Made by a program: the position numbers and the translations under genes
The notes under the pieces: generated by a model
What the model saw: only the letters and a program-made list of their open reading frames with translations
Told to the model about the DNA's origin: nothing
Databases searched by the model: none
Source: Pseudomonas antarctica
GTDB taxonomy: Bacteria > Pseudomonadota > Gammaproteobacteria > Pseudomonadales > Pseudomonadaceae
Assembly: GCF_001647715.1 (NCBI RefSeq)
Contig: NZ_CP015600.1
Coordinates: 4,960,001 to 5,024,000 of the forward strand
Length of the DNA stretch: 64,000 nucleotides
Direction: 5' to 3'
Shown: positions 1-9,368 of the stretch, in pieces
Layout: every line of letters begins with the position of its first letter
How positions within the stretch are numbered: the stretch's first letter is position 1

Positions 1-899
1 CGCAAACCCGCCATGTTGAGGACTTCGGTTTCACTCTCTTCACGAATCAGGTCGACCATTTCATCGATGGTCAAACGGCCTATCAGCTTACCGTTTTTGT
101 CGACCACAGGGGCCGAGATCAAGTCATAGCGCTCAAACGCCTGCGCGGCCTCGTAGGCGTCTTCATCCGGGTGAAAACTCACCGTATCGCTGGCCATCAA
201 ATCCGCAACTTTCTTCTCGGGATCATTCACCAGCAGGCGCTTGATCGGCAGCACCCCCTTGAGAATGCCTTCGTAGTCGACCACAAATAATTTGTCAGTA
301 TGGCCGGGCAGCTCTTTGAGGCGGCGCAGATAACGCAGTACCACTTCCAGACTGACGTCTTCGCGGATGGTGACCATCTCGAAGTCCATCAGCGCACCGA
401 CCTGGTCCTCGTCATAGGACAGCGCAGAGCGCACGCGCTCACGCTGCTGACTGTCGAGGGCCTCCATCAGCTCATGGACGACATCACGAGGCAGCTCAGG
501 GGCCAGGTCAGCCAGTTCGTCGGCGTCCATCTCCCGGGCGGCGGCCAGGAGCTCATGATCGTCCATGTCGGCGATCAGGGTTTCACGGACCGAGTCGGAT
601 ACTTCGAGGAGGATGTCGCCGTCACGGTCAGCCTTGACCAACTGCCAGAGGGTCAGTCGATCACCCAGTGGCAACGCTTCAAGGATATAGGCGACGTCGG
701 CAGAGTGCAGGTCATCGAGCTTGCGTTGCAGCTCGACGAGGTTTTGCCGGTGAACCAGGTTTTCAACGCGGTCGTGGTGCGGACCTTCCTGGCGGTGCGT
801 GAGGTCTTCGACCACGCGCTGACGCTGCAGCAGCTCGATGACTTGAGCCAGGCGATCCTGCAGGCTGTCTTGTGTTTTCTTTACTTCTACTTCGGTCAT
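1..899 (-). CDS. mgtE: Magnesium transporter MgtE, N-terminal part (cut by window edge)
   Basis: This is the cytosolic part of an MgtE-type Mg2+ channel/transporter. About 299 residues are visible from an ATG at 899; the frame stays open to position 1, so the membrane domain lies outside the window. The first part is the acidic helical MgtE N domain (stretches such as EMDADELADLAPELPRDVV). It is followed by a CBS pair (AFERYDLISAPVVDKNGKLIG). In this family these domains sense Mg2+ and close the pore. The gene is separated from the tRNA cluster on the same strand by about 350 bp. It is read on the complement of a long spurious open frame. Confidence 0.93.
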   Translation of the reverse strand, partial: MTEVEVKKTQDSLQDRLAQVIELLQRQRVVEDLTHRQEGPHHDRVENLVHRQNLVELQRKLDDLHSADVAYILEALPLGDRLTLWQLVKADRDGDILLEVSDSVRETLIADMDDHELLAAAREMDADELADLAPELPRDVVHELMEALDSQQRERVRSALSYDEDQVGALMDFEMVTIREDVSLEVVLRYLRRLKELPGHTDKLFVVDYEGILKGVLPIKRLLVNDPEKKVADLMASDTVSFHPDEDAYEAAQAFERYDLISAPVVDKNGKLIGRLTIDEMVDLIREESETEVLNMAGL

Positions 900-1213
900 A
901 GGCGAACTCCACTCCCAGCAGCGGGGCACGCCGGAAGGATCAATCAGTCAATTCATGATTGGTAAAGCGGGGTACTGAGTAACTACTGGGTAAGTCCATG
1001 GAGGTATTCCACAAGCCCCGGCGGGGCTGACGGGCGCAATGATACACGCTGCGTGCGCCTTAACGCTAAAAAACTGGAAAGAACAAGCGCTTGCGAGCCA
1101 AAACTGAACATCGGCCGCACTTATGAACTGCGACGACACAGCGCGAAGGGAAAACACATGGGACGCAAGAAAAGATGAAGCCCAGGATCAATCCTACACA
1201 AACCCCAGACGGC
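900..1213. other. Intergenic region upstream of mgtE
   Basis: No convincing gene is seen. It should carry the mgtE promoter and 5' leader. Short open frames here have no ribosome site or recognisable product. Confidence 0.5.
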
Positions 1214-1240
1214 AAAAAGCCCGCACTAGGCGGGCTTTTT
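1214..1240 (-). terminator. Intrinsic terminator of the tRNA transcript
   Basis: Stem GCCCGC/GCGGGC (1219-1224 with 1230-1235), loop of 5, flanked by five A on one side and five T on the other. It lies 8 bp past the CCA end of the last tRNA and can act in both directions. Confidence 0.8.
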
Positions 1241-1247
1241 GTTTGTA

Positions 1248-1324
1248 TGGTGCACTCGACAGGATTCGAACCTGTGACCGCTCGGTTCGTAGCCGAGTAC
1301 TCTATCCAGCTGAGCTACGAGTGC
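1248..1324 (-). tRNA. tRNA-Arg(ACG), copy 1
   Basis: 77 nt including an encoded CCA (1248-1250). The acceptor stem is GCACTCG/CGAGTGC with discriminator A. The anticodon arm is CTCGG-CTACGAA-CCGAG, giving anticodon ACG, which would be edited to ICG. The T arm has GGTTCGAATCC. It is identical in sequence to the copy at 1397-1473, 72 bp away. Confidence 0.97.
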
Positions 1325-1396
1325 AGATTGTGTTTTTAGACCAGATCACAACTGGTTGAAGCCGAATCACCTGCATTACTGCAACTGACTCTTAAA

Positions 1397-1473
1397 TGGT
1401 GCACTCGACAGGATTCGAACCTGTGACCGCTCGGTTCGTAGCCGAGTACTCTATCCAGCTGAGCTACGAGTGC
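1397..1473 (-). tRNA. tRNA-Arg(ACG), copy 2
   Basis: Second identical 77-nt tRNA-Arg with encoded CCA (1397-1399) and the same ACG anticodon loop. It lies between tRNA-Ser and the first Arg copy, apparently in one transcript running toward lower coordinates. A csrA-serV-argV order is also found in enterobacteria, so this linkage is old. Confidence 0.97.
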
Positions 1474-1581
1474 ATTTGTTGCCGCGCATTATAGGCCGTT
1501 CAATCTCTATGTAAAGCTATTTTTTCGAGTAATTTCAACAACTTACCGAAAAAACCAGATTGCAACGTACTAAGCAAATAA

Positions 1582-1672
1582 TGGCGGAGAACGGGGGATT
1601 CGAACCCCCGACACCCTTTTGAGGTGTACTCCCTTAGCAGGGGAGCGCCTTCGGCCACTCGGCCAGCTCTCC
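1582..1672 (-). tRNA. tRNA-Ser(GCT)
   Basis: 91 nt with the long variable arm of a class II tRNA. Acceptor GGAGAGC pairs with GTTCTCC through one G-T pair, followed by discriminator G and encoded CCA. The anticodon arm CTCCC-CTGCTAA-GGGAG gives anticodon GCT. It starts 62 bp after the rsmA stop with no clear terminator between them, so read-through from rsmA is possible. Confidence 0.97.
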
Positions 1673-1734
1673 GCAACACGGGGCGTATATTAACCACGTT
1701 CATCCCCGTTTGCAAACATAAAAAACGATAAAAA

Positions 1735-1923
1735 TTAAAGGCTTGGTTCTTCGTCCTTCTCTTTCTTGATCCGCAGGTAGATTTCCTCGCGGTGGACAGC
1801 TACCTCTTTCGGAGCGTTAACCCCGATACGTACTTGATTGCCTTTGACGCCGAGCACGGTCACGGTGATTTCGCCATCACCGATAATCAGGCTTTCTGCG
1901 CACCGACGAGTCAGAATCAGCAT
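1735..1923 (-). CDS. rsmA: Carbon storage regulator RsmA (CsrA family)
   Basis: RsmA is a dimeric RNA-binding protein that binds GGA motifs in mRNA leaders and represses translation of secondary-metabolism and biofilm genes; the sRNAs RsmX/Y/Z titrate it. The 62-residue product begins [15 protein letters not shown] and ends [10 protein letters not shown]. The family's RNA-contact signature, VAVHREE, is at residues 41-47 with the key arginine at 45. I chose ATG 1923 over an upstream in-frame start because AGGAGAAAGGT lies just before it and family members start MLILTR. It lies between lysC and tRNA-Ser, the genus-typical place for rsmA rather than rsmE. Confidence 0.96.
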   Translation of the reverse strand: MLILTRRCAESLIIGDGEITVTVLGVKGNQVRIGVNAPKEVAVHREEIYLRIKKEKDEEPSL

Positions 1924-2052
1924 ACCTTTCTCCTCACGCATTTCAGTTCAGGAACAACAGTCTGCAAAAAAAAGGCGTTCGACCTACAGCCTGATGGCCA
2001 TAGCCCTAACGGCCTAAGTATCGTCGAGCGCACGCAAAAGACCATGCGCCCC

Positions 2053-2083
2053 ACAAAAAATGAAAGGCGCGGTAAACCGCGCC
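2053..2083 (-). terminator. Terminator after lysC
   Basis: Perfect 7-bp stem GGCGCGG/CCGCGCC (2066-2083) with a 4-base loop. On the minus strand it is followed by a T-rich tract (TTTCATTTTTT). It lies 15 bp past the lysC stop and separates lysC from rsmA, implying a separate rsmA promoter. Confidence 0.85.
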
Positions 2084-2097
2084 TTCCTGGCATCGCA

Positions 2098-3339
2098 TCA
2101 CTCGCCCGGTCGGGCCGGAGCGTCCAGCTCAAAAGCGGTATGCAGCGCGCGCACAGCCAGCTCCAGGTACTTCTCTTCGATCACCACCGAGACTTTGATT
2201 TCCGACGTGGAGATCATCTGGATGTTGATGCTTTCCTTGGCCAGGGCACCGAACATACGGCTGGCAACACCGGCATGGGAACGCATGCCCACACCCACGA
2301 TCGACACCTTGGCAATCTTGATATCCCCGATCACTTCACGGGCGCCAATCTGGCTCGCAGTGTGCTCCAGGATCTTGTGAGCCGCATCGTACTCGTTGCG
2401 GTGCACGGTGAAGGTGAAATCGGTGGTGTTATCGTGCGAAACGTTCTGCACGATCATGTCGACTTCAACATTCGCGTCGCTGATAGGCCCGAGAATCTTG
2501 AAGGCCACGCCCGGGGTGTCTGGCACGCCACGGATCGTCAGCTTGGCTTCATCGCGATTGAAAGCGATGCCGGAAATGATCGGCTGTTCCATGGATTCCT
2601 CTTCATCAATAGTAATGAGGGTGCCCGGACCCTCTTTGAAGCTGTGCAATACGCGCAGCGGAACGTTGTACTTGCCGGCGAATTCCACCGCGCGGATCTG
2701 CAACACCTTGGAACCGAGGCTGGCCATTTCCAGCATCTCTTCAAAGGTGATCTTGTCCAGACGCTGGGCCACGGACACCACACGCGGGTCGGTGGTGTAC
2801 ACGCCGTCCACATCGGTATAGATCTGGCACTCATCAGCCTTGAGGGCTGCTGCCAGCGCCACGCCGGTAGTGTCCGAACCGCCACGACCGAGGGTGGTGA
2901 TGTTGCCCTGCTCATCCACACCCTGGAAGCCAGCTACAACTACCACGCGCCCGGCTTTCAGATCTGTACGGATTTTCTGATCGTCAATCTGCAGGATGCG
3001 CGCCTTGGTATGCGCGCTGTCGGTGAGGATGCGTACCTGGCTGCCAGTGTAGGACACCGCCGGCACACCACGCTTGTTCAGCGCCATGGCCAGCAACGCG
3101 ATGGTCACCTGCTCACCGGTGGACACGATCACATCCAACTCACGCGGCAGTGGCTGTTGATCACCACTGATTGCCTTGGCCAGTTCGATCAGGCGATTGG
3201 TCTCGCCGCTCATGGCCGACAGCACCACCACCAGGTCGTCGCCGGCATCGCGGAATTTCTTAACCTTGTCGGCGACCTGCTCGATTCTTTCGACAGAGCC
3301 GACCGAGGTGCCTCCAAATTTCTGTACGATCAAAGCCAT
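2098..3339 (-). CDS. lysC: Aspartate kinase
   Basis: Phosphorylates L-aspartate with ATP, the first step toward lysine, methionine, threonine and diaminopimelate. The 413-residue protein starts MALIVQKFGGTSVGS with the amino-acid-kinase KFGGTSV signature. The catalytic domain runs to about residue 245. Two C-terminal ACT domains (about 265-400) include GVPDTPGVAFKILG and SIVGVGMRSHAGVA and would give feedback control. The length fits the monofunctional class with alpha and beta subunits, the beta subunit arising from an internal start (see 2590-2604). It lies 97 bp downstream of alaS on the same strand. Confidence 0.97.
   Translation of the reverse strand: MALIVQKFGGTSVGSVERIEQVADKVKKFRDAGDDLVVVLSAMSGETNRLIELAKAISGDQQPLPRELDVIVSTGEQVTIALLAMALNKRGVPAVSYTGSQVRILTDSAHTKARILQIDDQKIRTDLKAGRVVVVAGFQGVDEQGNITTLGRGGSDTTGVALAAALKADECQIYTDVDGVYTTDPRVVSVAQRLDKITFEEMLEMASLGSKVLQIRAVEFAGKYNVPLRVLHSFKEGPGTLITIDEEESMEQPIISGIAFNRDEAKLTIRGVPDTPGVAFKILGPISDANVEVDMIVQNVSHDNTTDFTFTVHRNEYDAAHKILEHTASQIGAREVIGDIKIAKVSIVGVGMRSHAGVASRMFGALAKESINIQMISTSEIKVSVVIEEKYLELAVRALHTAFELDAPARPGE
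2590..2604 (-). promoter_or_regulatory. Internal RBS and start for the LysC beta subunit
   Basis: Inside lysC, GAAGAGGA precedes an in-frame ATG (codon 250, complement of 2590-2592) with a 4-base spacer (ATCC). Starting there would give a 164-residue protein made only of the ACT regulatory domains. Class alpha2-beta2 aspartate kinases in Bacillus and Corynebacterium make their beta subunit this way. The site is seen; its use here is inferred. Confidence 0.6.
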
Positions 3340-3400
3340 TTCTAAGCCGCCTCAGCCCGTAAAGGGGCGCCCAATAAACAAATCGTCCAGCACCTAAGCA

Positions 3401-3423
3401 AGCCCATGACTAGACCATGGGCT
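3401..3423 (-). terminator. Hairpin between alaS and lysC
   Basis: 8-bp inverted repeat AGCCCATG/CATGGGCT with a 7-base loop, 14 bp past the alaS stop. The T tract is poor, so it could be a weak terminator or attenuator rather than a full stop. Confidence 0.35.
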
Positions 3424-3436
3424 CGTTAACAGTGCC

Positions 3437-6055
3437 TTAAATGCCAGCCTCGACAAACGGCACGGTCAGGGCCAGGGCCGCGTCCAGGGCACCGGCGTCT
3501 ACACCACCGCCTTGCGCCATGTCCGGACGACCACCGCCCTTCCCGCCCACTGCCGCGGCGGCTTGCTTCATCAAATCACCGGCCTTGAGTTGGCCAGTCA
3601 GGTCCTTGGTTACACCGGCAACCAGAACGACCTTTTCCTCATGGACACCGCCGAGCAGGATCACTGCGCGGCCGAGCTTGTTCTTCAACTGATCGACCAA
3701 GGCCAACAGCGCCTTGCCATCCTGACCGTCCAGGCGCACCGCCAAAACTTTCACACCCTTGACGTCCAGGGCAGAAGCCGACAAATCGTCGCCCGCCGCA
3801 CTGGCCGCCTTGGCCTGCAACTGCTCCAGCTGTTTCTCCAGCGCACGGTTGCGCTCCAGAACGGCCGACAGCTTGTCGATCAGGTTGTCGCGGCTGCCCT
3901 TGACCAGGCCGGCCGCTTCCTTGAGTTGTTCTTCAGCCGCATTGAGGTAGGCCAGGGCCGCAGCGCCGGTCACCGCTTCAATACGACGTACACCGGACGC
4001 CACACCGCCTTCGCTGATGATTTTCAGCAGACCGATGTCGCCGGTGCGGTTGGCGTGGATACCGCCACACAGCTCTACGGAGAAGCTGCCGCCCATGCTC
4101 AGTACGCGTACTTCGTCGCCGTACTTCTCACCAAACAGCGCCATGGCGCCTTTTTTCTTGGCGGTCTCGATATCGGTTTCTTCGGTTTCCACCGGCGTGT
4201 TTTTGCGAATTTCAGCGTTGACGATGTCTTCCAGCGCCTTGATCTGCTCAGGCTTGATCGCTTCAAAGTGGCTGAAGTCAAAACGCAGGCGCTGGCTATC
4301 GACCAACGAACCCTTCTGCTGCACATGCTCACCCAGCACCTGACGCAATGCGGCGTGCAGCAAGTGAGTGGCCGAATGGTTCAAAGCGGTTGCATGCCGT
4401 ACGTCGGCATCGACCTGAGTATCGACCGGCGCACCGACCGTCAGGTTGCCCAGTACCAGCACACCGTGATGCAGGAATGCACCACCGGTCTTGGTGGTAT
4501 CGCGCACTTCAAAACGGCCCGACGTCGAGCTCAGGAAACCACAATCACCCACCTGGCCACCGGACTCGGCGTAGAACGGCGTCTGGTCGAGGACCACCAC
4601 CGCTTCCTCGCCTTCATTCAACACGTCGACCGATTTACCGTCTTTATAGAGAGCAACGATCTTGGCCGAACCAACGGTCGCCTGGTAGCCGACGAACTCG
4701 GTAGGTACATCAACCTTGACCAAGGTGTTGTAGTCCAGGCCAAAGGAGCTGGCGGAACGGGCGCGTACACGCTGGGCCTCCATCTCACGCTCAAAACCGG
4801 CCTCATCGACGGTCAGCTCGCGCTCACGGGCGATGTCGGCAGTCAGGTCCATCGGGAAACCATAGGTGTCATACAGCTTGAACACCACGTCGCCCGGCAC
4901 CACGGTGCCTTTGAGCTCGGCCAGGTCCTGCTCCAGAATCTTCAAGCCATGTTCCAGGGTCTTGGAGAACTGCTCTTCTTCAGCCTTGAGCACACGCTCG
5001 ATGTTGGCCTGCTGCTGCTTGAGTTCCGGGAAGGCATCGCCCATCTCGGCCACCAGCGCAGCAACGATTTTGTAGAAGAAGCTACCCGTGGCGCCCAGCT
5101 TGTTACCGTGGCGGCAGGCGCGACGGATGATACGGCGCAGCACATAGCCGCGACCTTCGTTCGACGGCAGTACACCGTCAGCGATCAGGAAGCTGCAGGA
5201 ACGGATATGGTCCGACACCACCTTGAGCGAAGACTGGTTGTCGTTGGCGCAGCCAATGGCCGCCGCCGAAGCGCTCAACAGGTTGGTGAACAGATCGATT
5301 TCGTAGTTGGAATGAACGTGCTGCATCACCGCACTGATCCGCTCCAGGCCCATGCCGGTGTCGACCGACGGCGCCGGCAGCGGATGCAACACGCCATCGG
5401 CGGTGCGGTTGAACTGCATGAACACGTTGTTCCAGATTTCAATGTAACGGTCGCCATCTTCTTCCGGCGAGCCGGGTGGGCCGCCCCAGATGTCGGCGCC
5501 GTGATCGTAGAAAATTTCGGTGCAGGGGCCGCACGGGCCGGTATCGCCCATGGTCCAGAAGTTGTCGGAAGCGTAGGGCGCGCCCTTGTTATCGCCGATG
5601 CGGATCATGCGCTCGACCGGTACGCCGACTTCTTTGGTCCAGATGTCATACGCTTCGTCGTCCGTCGCGTAGACGGTGACCCACAGTTTTTCCTTCGGCA
5701 GCTTCAACACGCCGGTCAGGAAGGTCCAGGCAAACGTAATCGCATCTTTCTTGAAATAGTCGCCGAAGCTGAAGTTACCCAGCATCTCGAAAAAAGTGTG
5801 GTGGCGAGCGGTGTAGCCGACGTTTTCCAGGTCACTGTTCTTGCCGCCGGCGCGTACGCACTTCTGGCTGCTGGTCGCGCGGGTATAAGCGCGCTTTTCC
5901 TGGCCCAGGAAGCAGTCCTTGAACTGGTTCATCCCCGCGTTAGTGAACAGCAGGGTTGGGTCGTTGCCTGGGATCAAGGAGCTGGAGGCTACACGGGTGT
6001 GACCTTGCTCTTCGAAGAAGCGAAGGAAGGCTTCACGGATTTCTGCGCTTTTCAT
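3437..6055 (-). CDS. alaS: Alanyl-tRNA synthetase
   Basis: Charges tRNA-Ala and edits mischarged serine and glycine. The 872-residue product has the class II catalytic core ([10 protein letters not shown] near the N terminus). The editing/zinc site is H560-xxx-H564 with C663-xxx-H667 (CGGIH). The C-terminal C-Ala domain ends in a Gly-rich segment ([15 protein letters not shown]). I chose ATG 6055, giving [10 protein letters not shown], because it matches the family start; an in-frame start 22 codons upstream gives an unrelated extension running through the leader. A palindrome with a TATAAT sits about 65-95 bp upstream. lysC follows after 97 bp. Confidence 0.97.
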   Translation of the reverse strand: MKSAEIREAFLRFFEEQGHTRVASSSLIPGNDPTLLFTNAGMNQFKDCFLGQEKRAYTRATSSQKCVRAGGKNSDLENVGYTARHHTFFEMLGNFSFGDYFKKDAITFAWTFLTGVLKLPKEKLWVTVYATDDEAYDIWTKEVGVPVERMIRIGDNKGAPYASDNFWTMGDTGPCGPCTEIFYDHGADIWGGPPGSPEEDGDRYIEIWNNVFMQFNRTADGVLHPLPAPSVDTGMGLERISAVMQHVHSNYEIDLFTNLLSASAAAIGCANDNQSSLKVVSDHIRSCSFLIADGVLPSNEGRGYVLRRIIRRACRHGNKLGATGSFFYKIVAALVAEMGDAFPELKQQQANIERVLKAEEEQFSKTLEHGLKILEQDLAELKGTVVPGDVVFKLYDTYGFPMDLTADIARERELTVDEAGFEREMEAQRVRARSASSFGLDYNTLVKVDVPTEFVGYQATVGSAKIVALYKDGKSVDVLNEGEEAVVVLDQTPFYAESGGQVGDCGFLSSTSGRFEVRDTTKTGGAFLHHGVLVLGNLTVGAPVDTQVDADVRHATALNHSATHLLHAALRQVLGEHVQQKGSLVDSQRLRFDFSHFEAIKPEQIKALEDIVNAEIRKNTPVETEETDIETAKKKGAMALFGEKYGDEVRVLSMGGSFSVELCGGIHANRTGDIGLLKIISEGGVASGVRRIEAVTGAAALAYLNAAEEQLKEAAGLVKGSRDNLIDKLSAVLERNRALEKQLEQLQAKAASAAGDDLSASALDVKGVKVLAVRLDGQDGKALLALVDQLKNKLGRAVILLGGVHEEKVVLVAGVTKDLTGQLKAGDLMKQAAAAVGGKGGGRPDMAQGGGVDAGALDAALALTVPFVEAGI

Positions 6056-6117
6056 TAGGTTCTTCCACGGAGTCTGCGGCCAAAGGCCAGTGCGCAACAT
6101 CATCAGACGGAGCGACG

Positions 6118-6149
6118 GCAAAGGGCCGCATTATATCGGCCCTTTGCCA
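6118..6149 (-). promoter_or_regulatory. alaS promoter inside a perfect palindrome
   Basis: A 12-bp perfect inverted repeat (GGCAAAGGGCCG / CGGCCCTTTGCC) encloses 8 bp. Read on the minus strand, this core contains TATAAT (complement of 6131-6136), a consensus -10 for alaS. No good -35 is seen. E. coli AlaS represses its own gene through a palindrome flanking the transcription start. This site could serve the same purpose, or be a terminator-like hairpin for the threonine aldolase gene, although it lacks a T tract. Confidence 0.5.
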
Positions 6150-6201
6150 GTGGTACAGCGTGTTTATGTGATAGAAACAGTCAATTAGACGGTCTGCACT
6201 G

Positions 6202-7206
6202 TCATTTCCGGGAAAACTCGACAAATGTCTGCACGACCTGCTCGATCTGCGCCCGGCTGACATCCATATGAGTGACCATGCGCAGGCGCGGCGCGGCGCT
6301 CAACTTGATCCCGCGCTCAGCAGCAAACGCCTTAAACGCCTGTGCCTGGTCGCCGATCTGCACATACACCATGTTGGTCTGAACCGGCTCCACCGCGTAA
6401 CCGGCCTTGCGCAACGCCTCCCCCAGCCATTGGGCATTGGCGTGGTCGTCGGCCAGGCGCCGCACCTGATGATCCAGCGCATACAGCCCCGCTGCCGCCA
6501 GGGAACCGGCCTGACGCATACCGCCGCCGACCATCTTGCGCAAGCGACGCGCCCTGGCGATCAAGGCCGTGGAACCGCACAACACCGAACCCACCGGCGC
6601 GCCAAGGCCTTTGGACAAGCACACCGACACGGAATCGAAATGCTGGGCAATCTCCCGCGCCGGCACCCCAAGCTTGACCGCCGCGTTATAAATACGCGCG
6701 CCATCCAGATGCAGCGCAAGGCCATGTTCATGCGTGAACGCTCGCGCCTTCGCCAGGTACTCCAGCGGCAGCACTTTGCCCTGCATGGTGTTTTCCAGGG
6801 CCAGCAGACGGGTGCGGGCGAAGTGAAAATCATCGGGCTTGATTGCCGCCAGCACGTGGTCCAGGTCAAGGGAGCCGTCCGCCTGCACCTCCAGCGGCTG
6901 CGGCTGGATCGAACCGAGGACGGCCGCGCCGCCGCCTTCATATTTGTAGGTATGGGCTTGTTGCCCGACGATGTATTCCTCGCCGCGCTCACAGTGGGCC
7001 ATCAACGCCAGCAAGTTGCTCATGGTGCCGGTGGGCACAAACAACGCTGCCTCGAAGCCCAGGCGCTTGGCCAACTCGGCCTCCAAATGGTTGACGCTGG
7101 GGTCTTCGCCGTAGACATCGTCGCCACTGACGGCACTGGCCATCGCGTCGAGCATGCCGGGGGTGGGTTGGGTCACGGTGTCGCTACGCAGGTCGATCAC
7201 AGACAT
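6202..7206 (-). CDS. ltaE: Low-specificity L-threonine aldolase
   Basis: PLP enzyme cleaving L-threonine or L-allo-threonine to glycine and acetaldehyde. The 334-residue protein begins [18 protein letters not shown], the family's typical opening. HLDGAR (167-172) carries the PLP-ring aspartate D168. The Schiff-base lysine is K199 in [14 protein letters not shown]. It starts 195 bp from the divergent FMN riboswitch and ends about 150 bp upstream of alaS. Confidence 0.92.
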   Translation of the reverse strand: MSVIDLRSDTVTQPTPGMLDAMASAVSGDDVYGEDPSVNHLEAELAKRLGFEAALFVPTGTMSNLLALMAHCERGEEYIVGQQAHTYKYEGGGAAVLGSIQPQPLEVQADGSLDLDHVLAAIKPDDFHFARTRLLALENTMQGKVLPLEYLAKARAFTHEHGLALHLDGARIYNAAVKLGVPAREIAQHFDSVSVCLSKGLGAPVGSVLCGSTALIARARRLRKMVGGGMRQAGSLAAAGLYALDHQVRRLADDHANAQWLGEALRKAGYAVEPVQTNMVYVQIGDQAQAFKAFAAERGIKLSAAPRLRMVTHMDVSRAQIEQVVQTFVEFSRK

Positions 7207-7400
7207 GAAACAAGCCTCTAACGGGTATGTAAGTTCCTTTTATGGATGATTACTGCGGGTAAAGCCACGGAATATCAAGCCCCCGTTAGCGTCAATCGAA
7301 TACCAACCAAACAAATCGATATAGGTTATCGATAAGGCGATCGTGCAGTTTTTGAAAAACCATGTTAAAAACTCTCCGCCGCCAGGGTTCTGGCGGCAAC

Positions 7401-7562
7401 GTTCTCAGGGCGGGGTGTAATTCCCCACCGGCGGTAATTGCACGCAACGTGCATAGCCCGCGAGCGCTTGGCGCCTTGAACTGCTCACGCAGGACGGCGG
7501 CAAGGTCAGCAGACCCGGTGTGATCCCGGGGCCGACGGTCATAGTCCGGATGAAGAGAGAAC
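7401..7562 (+). ncRNA. FMN riboswitch (RFN element)
   Basis: The closing stem is GTTCTC (7401-7406) with GAGAAC (7557-7562). Between them are the conserved RFN segments: AGGGCGGGGTG, TTCCCCACCGGCGGT, GCCCGCGAGCG, GGTCAGCAGACCCGGTG and GCCGACGGTCATAGTCCGG. It binds FMN in the leader of the lumazine synthase gene. Another stem lies directly downstream (TAAGGG 7575-7580 with CCCTTA 7622-7627, and GGGATT 7563-7568 with AATCCC 7628-7633), followed by an RBS hairpin. Confidence 0.96.
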
Positions 7563-7649
7563 GGGATTGGCACCTAAGGGCCGCGCGCCGGGTTCATGCT
7601 TGCATGACGTGGCTGTTCGTACCCTTAAATCCCATTCGATTCATAACGC

Positions 7650-7672
7650 CCTGTTTTTTTCTTAAACAGGAG
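7650..7672 (+). promoter_or_regulatory. ribH: RBS-sequestering hairpin of the ribH leader
   Basis: CCTGTTT (7650-7656) pairs with AAACAGG (7664-7670). The Shine-Dalgarno sequence AGGAG (7668-7672), 7 bases before the ATG, overlaps the 3' arm. This looks like the expression platform of the FMN riboswitch, working at translation initiation. Confidence 0.6.
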
Positions 7673-7679
7673 TCAGAAC

Positions 7680-8189
7680 ATGCAACCCACCGCAATCGAC
7701 AGCAAAAGCAAAAACCACCACGGCGAGCGCGTCGCGTTTATCCAGGCCTGCTGGCACAAGGATATTGTCGACCAATCGCGTAAAGGTTTCCTCGCCGAAA
7801 TGATCGCCCAGGGCTACCAGGAATCGGACATCGATTTCTTCGAAGTCGGCGGCGCCTTTGAAATGCCCCTGCACGCCAAGCTGCTGGCCAAGACCGGCCG
7901 TTACGCCGGTATCGTTGCCGCCGCACTGGTGGTGGACGGCGGGATCTACCGCCACGAATTCGTGGCCCAGTCGGTAGTCAGCGGCCTGATGCAGGTGCAG
8001 CTGGAAACCGAAGTGCCGGTGTTCTCGGTGTCCCTGACCCCGCACCATTTCCACGCTGGCAGCGAACACCACACGTTCTTCTACGAGCACTTCGTGCACA
8101 AGGGCCAGGAAGCTGCGCGCACCTGCGCCGACACCCTGCACAAGGTCCGTGCGATCCGTCGCAGTGAGCCACGCGCCTTAGCCGTTTAA
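7680..8189 (+). CDS. ribH: 6,7-dimethyl-8-ribityllumazine synthase, RibH2 type
   Basis: Makes the lumazine precursor of riboflavin from 5-amino-6-ribitylamino-uracil and 3,4-dihydroxy-2-butanone 4-phosphate. At 169 residues it is somewhat longer than the classic 154-residue RibH. It has the lumazine synthase order: FIQACWHKDIVD near the N terminus, then VGGAFEMPLHAKLL, then TPHHFHAGSEHHTFFYEHF. These features resemble the stand-alone second lumazine synthase of proteobacteria (RibH2). It is the only gene behind the FMN riboswitch, so it should be made when FMN is low. Confidence 0.9.
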   Translation: MQPTAIDSKSKNHHGERVAFIQACWHKDIVDQSRKGFLAEMIAQGYQESDIDFFEVGGAFEMPLHAKLLAKTGRYAGIVAAALVVDGGIYRHEFVAQSVVSGLMQVQLETEVPVFSVSLTPHHFHAGSEHHTFFYEHFVHKGQEAARTCADTLHKVRAIRRSEPRALAV

Positions 8190-8209
8190 GCTACACCGCA
8201 AAACCAATG

Positions 8210-8327
8210 TGGGAGCGGGCTTGTGTGGGAGTCGAGCTTGCCCACGATGCAGTCACCTCGGTGTGTCAGCCACACCGCGGTGATGCTATCGCAGGCAAGC
8301 CAGCCCCCACACAAGCCAGCTCCCACA
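8210..8327. repeat. REP cluster after ribH
   Basis: Starts GTGGGAGCGGGCTTG and ends AAGCCAGCTCCCAC. It contains two further REP-like pieces (GTGGGAGTCGAGCTTG and GCAGGCAAGCCAGCCCCCAC), so it looks like one REPIN nested in or next to another. It lies between the convergent ribH and astE ends. Confidence 0.8.
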
Positions 8328-8352
8328 TGTAGATCCGGTTAAGCCTTAAGCT

Positions 8353-9357
8353 CTATGCCAACCCGGCATCCGTGGTCGGCACAATCAATATCCCCGCGCG
8401 CAAACCATTCTTCACCTTCGGGTTCGGGAAGATGATGCGAGCACCCTCCTCCTCGATCACCCAACGGGTCTTGGCCACGTCTTCGGCCAGCAGATACCCC
8501 TTCGCCAACGGCGAGAAGTTTTCCACATCCGCCGGCAAGTGCAGCAGGAACGCATCGCTGTGTTTGATGACTTCACGGGACACGGCAAACAGCTGCAAGC
8601 CATCCAGGCTCACGGTCTCGGGCTCGGTGCCCTCGATGATCTGCTTGAGCCGGGTTTCCAGGCGGGACACATCCACACCCTGGTTCTGCCCGAACGGCCG
8701 CGCCTTGCCCAGTTCCAGCGTGAAGGCTTCGGCCTCCAGCTGCTCGTAGGTAAACGCCGTGAAGGTGATGGACGTCTTGTTCTGCAGCAGCACTGCTTGC
8801 ATGCCGGCAGCGCACAGACGGGCCAGTTCGTGGCGCGAATGCTGACGCCCGTCTTTCCACGGGTACAGCGCAAACTGCTCGATCTTCGAGCCGCGAATGG
8901 CGGTGTGCAGGTCGTAATGCAGGCGCGAACGGCCGGGCAGGCTGAAAAAGCTGCGGGCCAGTTGCTCAAGCTCGGCGGCGCGCATGGCCTCCGGGCCGAT
9001 GTTTTGTTCATGACGGCCGTTGAACAGCCGGTTGACGTCCAGTTCCAGGTAACGCTCGCCGCGCCGCATGGCCTCGGGGTTGCCGAACAGGAACAGAATA
9101 CGGGTGCGGGGCTTGATCTCGCCACGGGCGATGCCATGCAACAGGCGGTCGAGCAGTTCGATCGGCGCCGTTTCGTTGCCATGGATGCCGGATGACAGCA
9201 GCACGTCGCTGCCATTGTCCAGGGCCTGCGGCGGGCGCACTTCAAGTGCGCCCTCGCTGAGCCAGCGCATCTGCACGCCGTCGACAGTCAGTTGAATTTT
9301 TTGCGCCGGTTCACGACCGGCGAGGGTCAGTTCAAGCAATTTGCCGAGGGCGAGCAT
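8353..9357 (-). CDS. astE: Succinylglutamate desuccinylase
   Basis: Last step of the arginine succinyltransferase pathway: hydrolyses N-succinylglutamate to glutamate and succinate. The 334-residue protein is a zinc carboxypeptidase-like AstE. The ligands H59 and E62 are in [11 protein letters not shown] and H151 is in [12 protein letters not shown]; the glutamate-containing stretch FTLELGK fits the catalytic region. It is the distal gene of the aru/ast cluster, 11 bp after the small 9369-9659 gene. Confidence 0.95.
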   Translation of the reverse strand: MLALGKLLELTLAGREPAQKIQLTVDGVQMRWLSEGALEVRPPQALDNGSDVLLSSGIHGNETAPIELLDRLLHGIARGEIKPRTRILFLFGNPEAMRRGERYLELDVNRLFNGRHEQNIGPEAMRAAELEQLARSFFSLPGRSRLHYDLHTAIRGSKIEQFALYPWKDGRQHSRHELARLCAAGMQAVLLQNKTSITFTAFTYEQLEAEAFTLELGKARPFGQNQGVDVSRLETRLKQIIEGTEPETVSLDGLQLFAVSREVIKHSDAFLLHLPADVENFSPLAKGYLLAEDVAKTRWVIEEEGARIIFPNPKVKNGLRAGILIVPTTDAGLA

Positions 9358-9368
9358 AAGCAGCTTCC

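Noticed and set aside
1123..1359. Small open frame across the first tRNA-Arg
   Set aside because: It covers a terminator and a tRNA; the similarity such frames show in databases comes from mis-annotated tRNA regions.
1792..3345. 517-codon open frame opposite lysC
   Set aside because: Antisense shadow of a clear aspartate kinase gene. It is His/Gln-rich, typical of a complementary-strand artefact in GC-rich DNA, and has no RBS.
3512..6058. 848-codon open frame opposite alaS
   Set aside because: Antisense shadow of alaS, with no family resemblance.
7520..7783. 87-codon frame in the FMN leader
   Set aside because: Runs through the riboswitch and into ribH in another frame, without an RBS.
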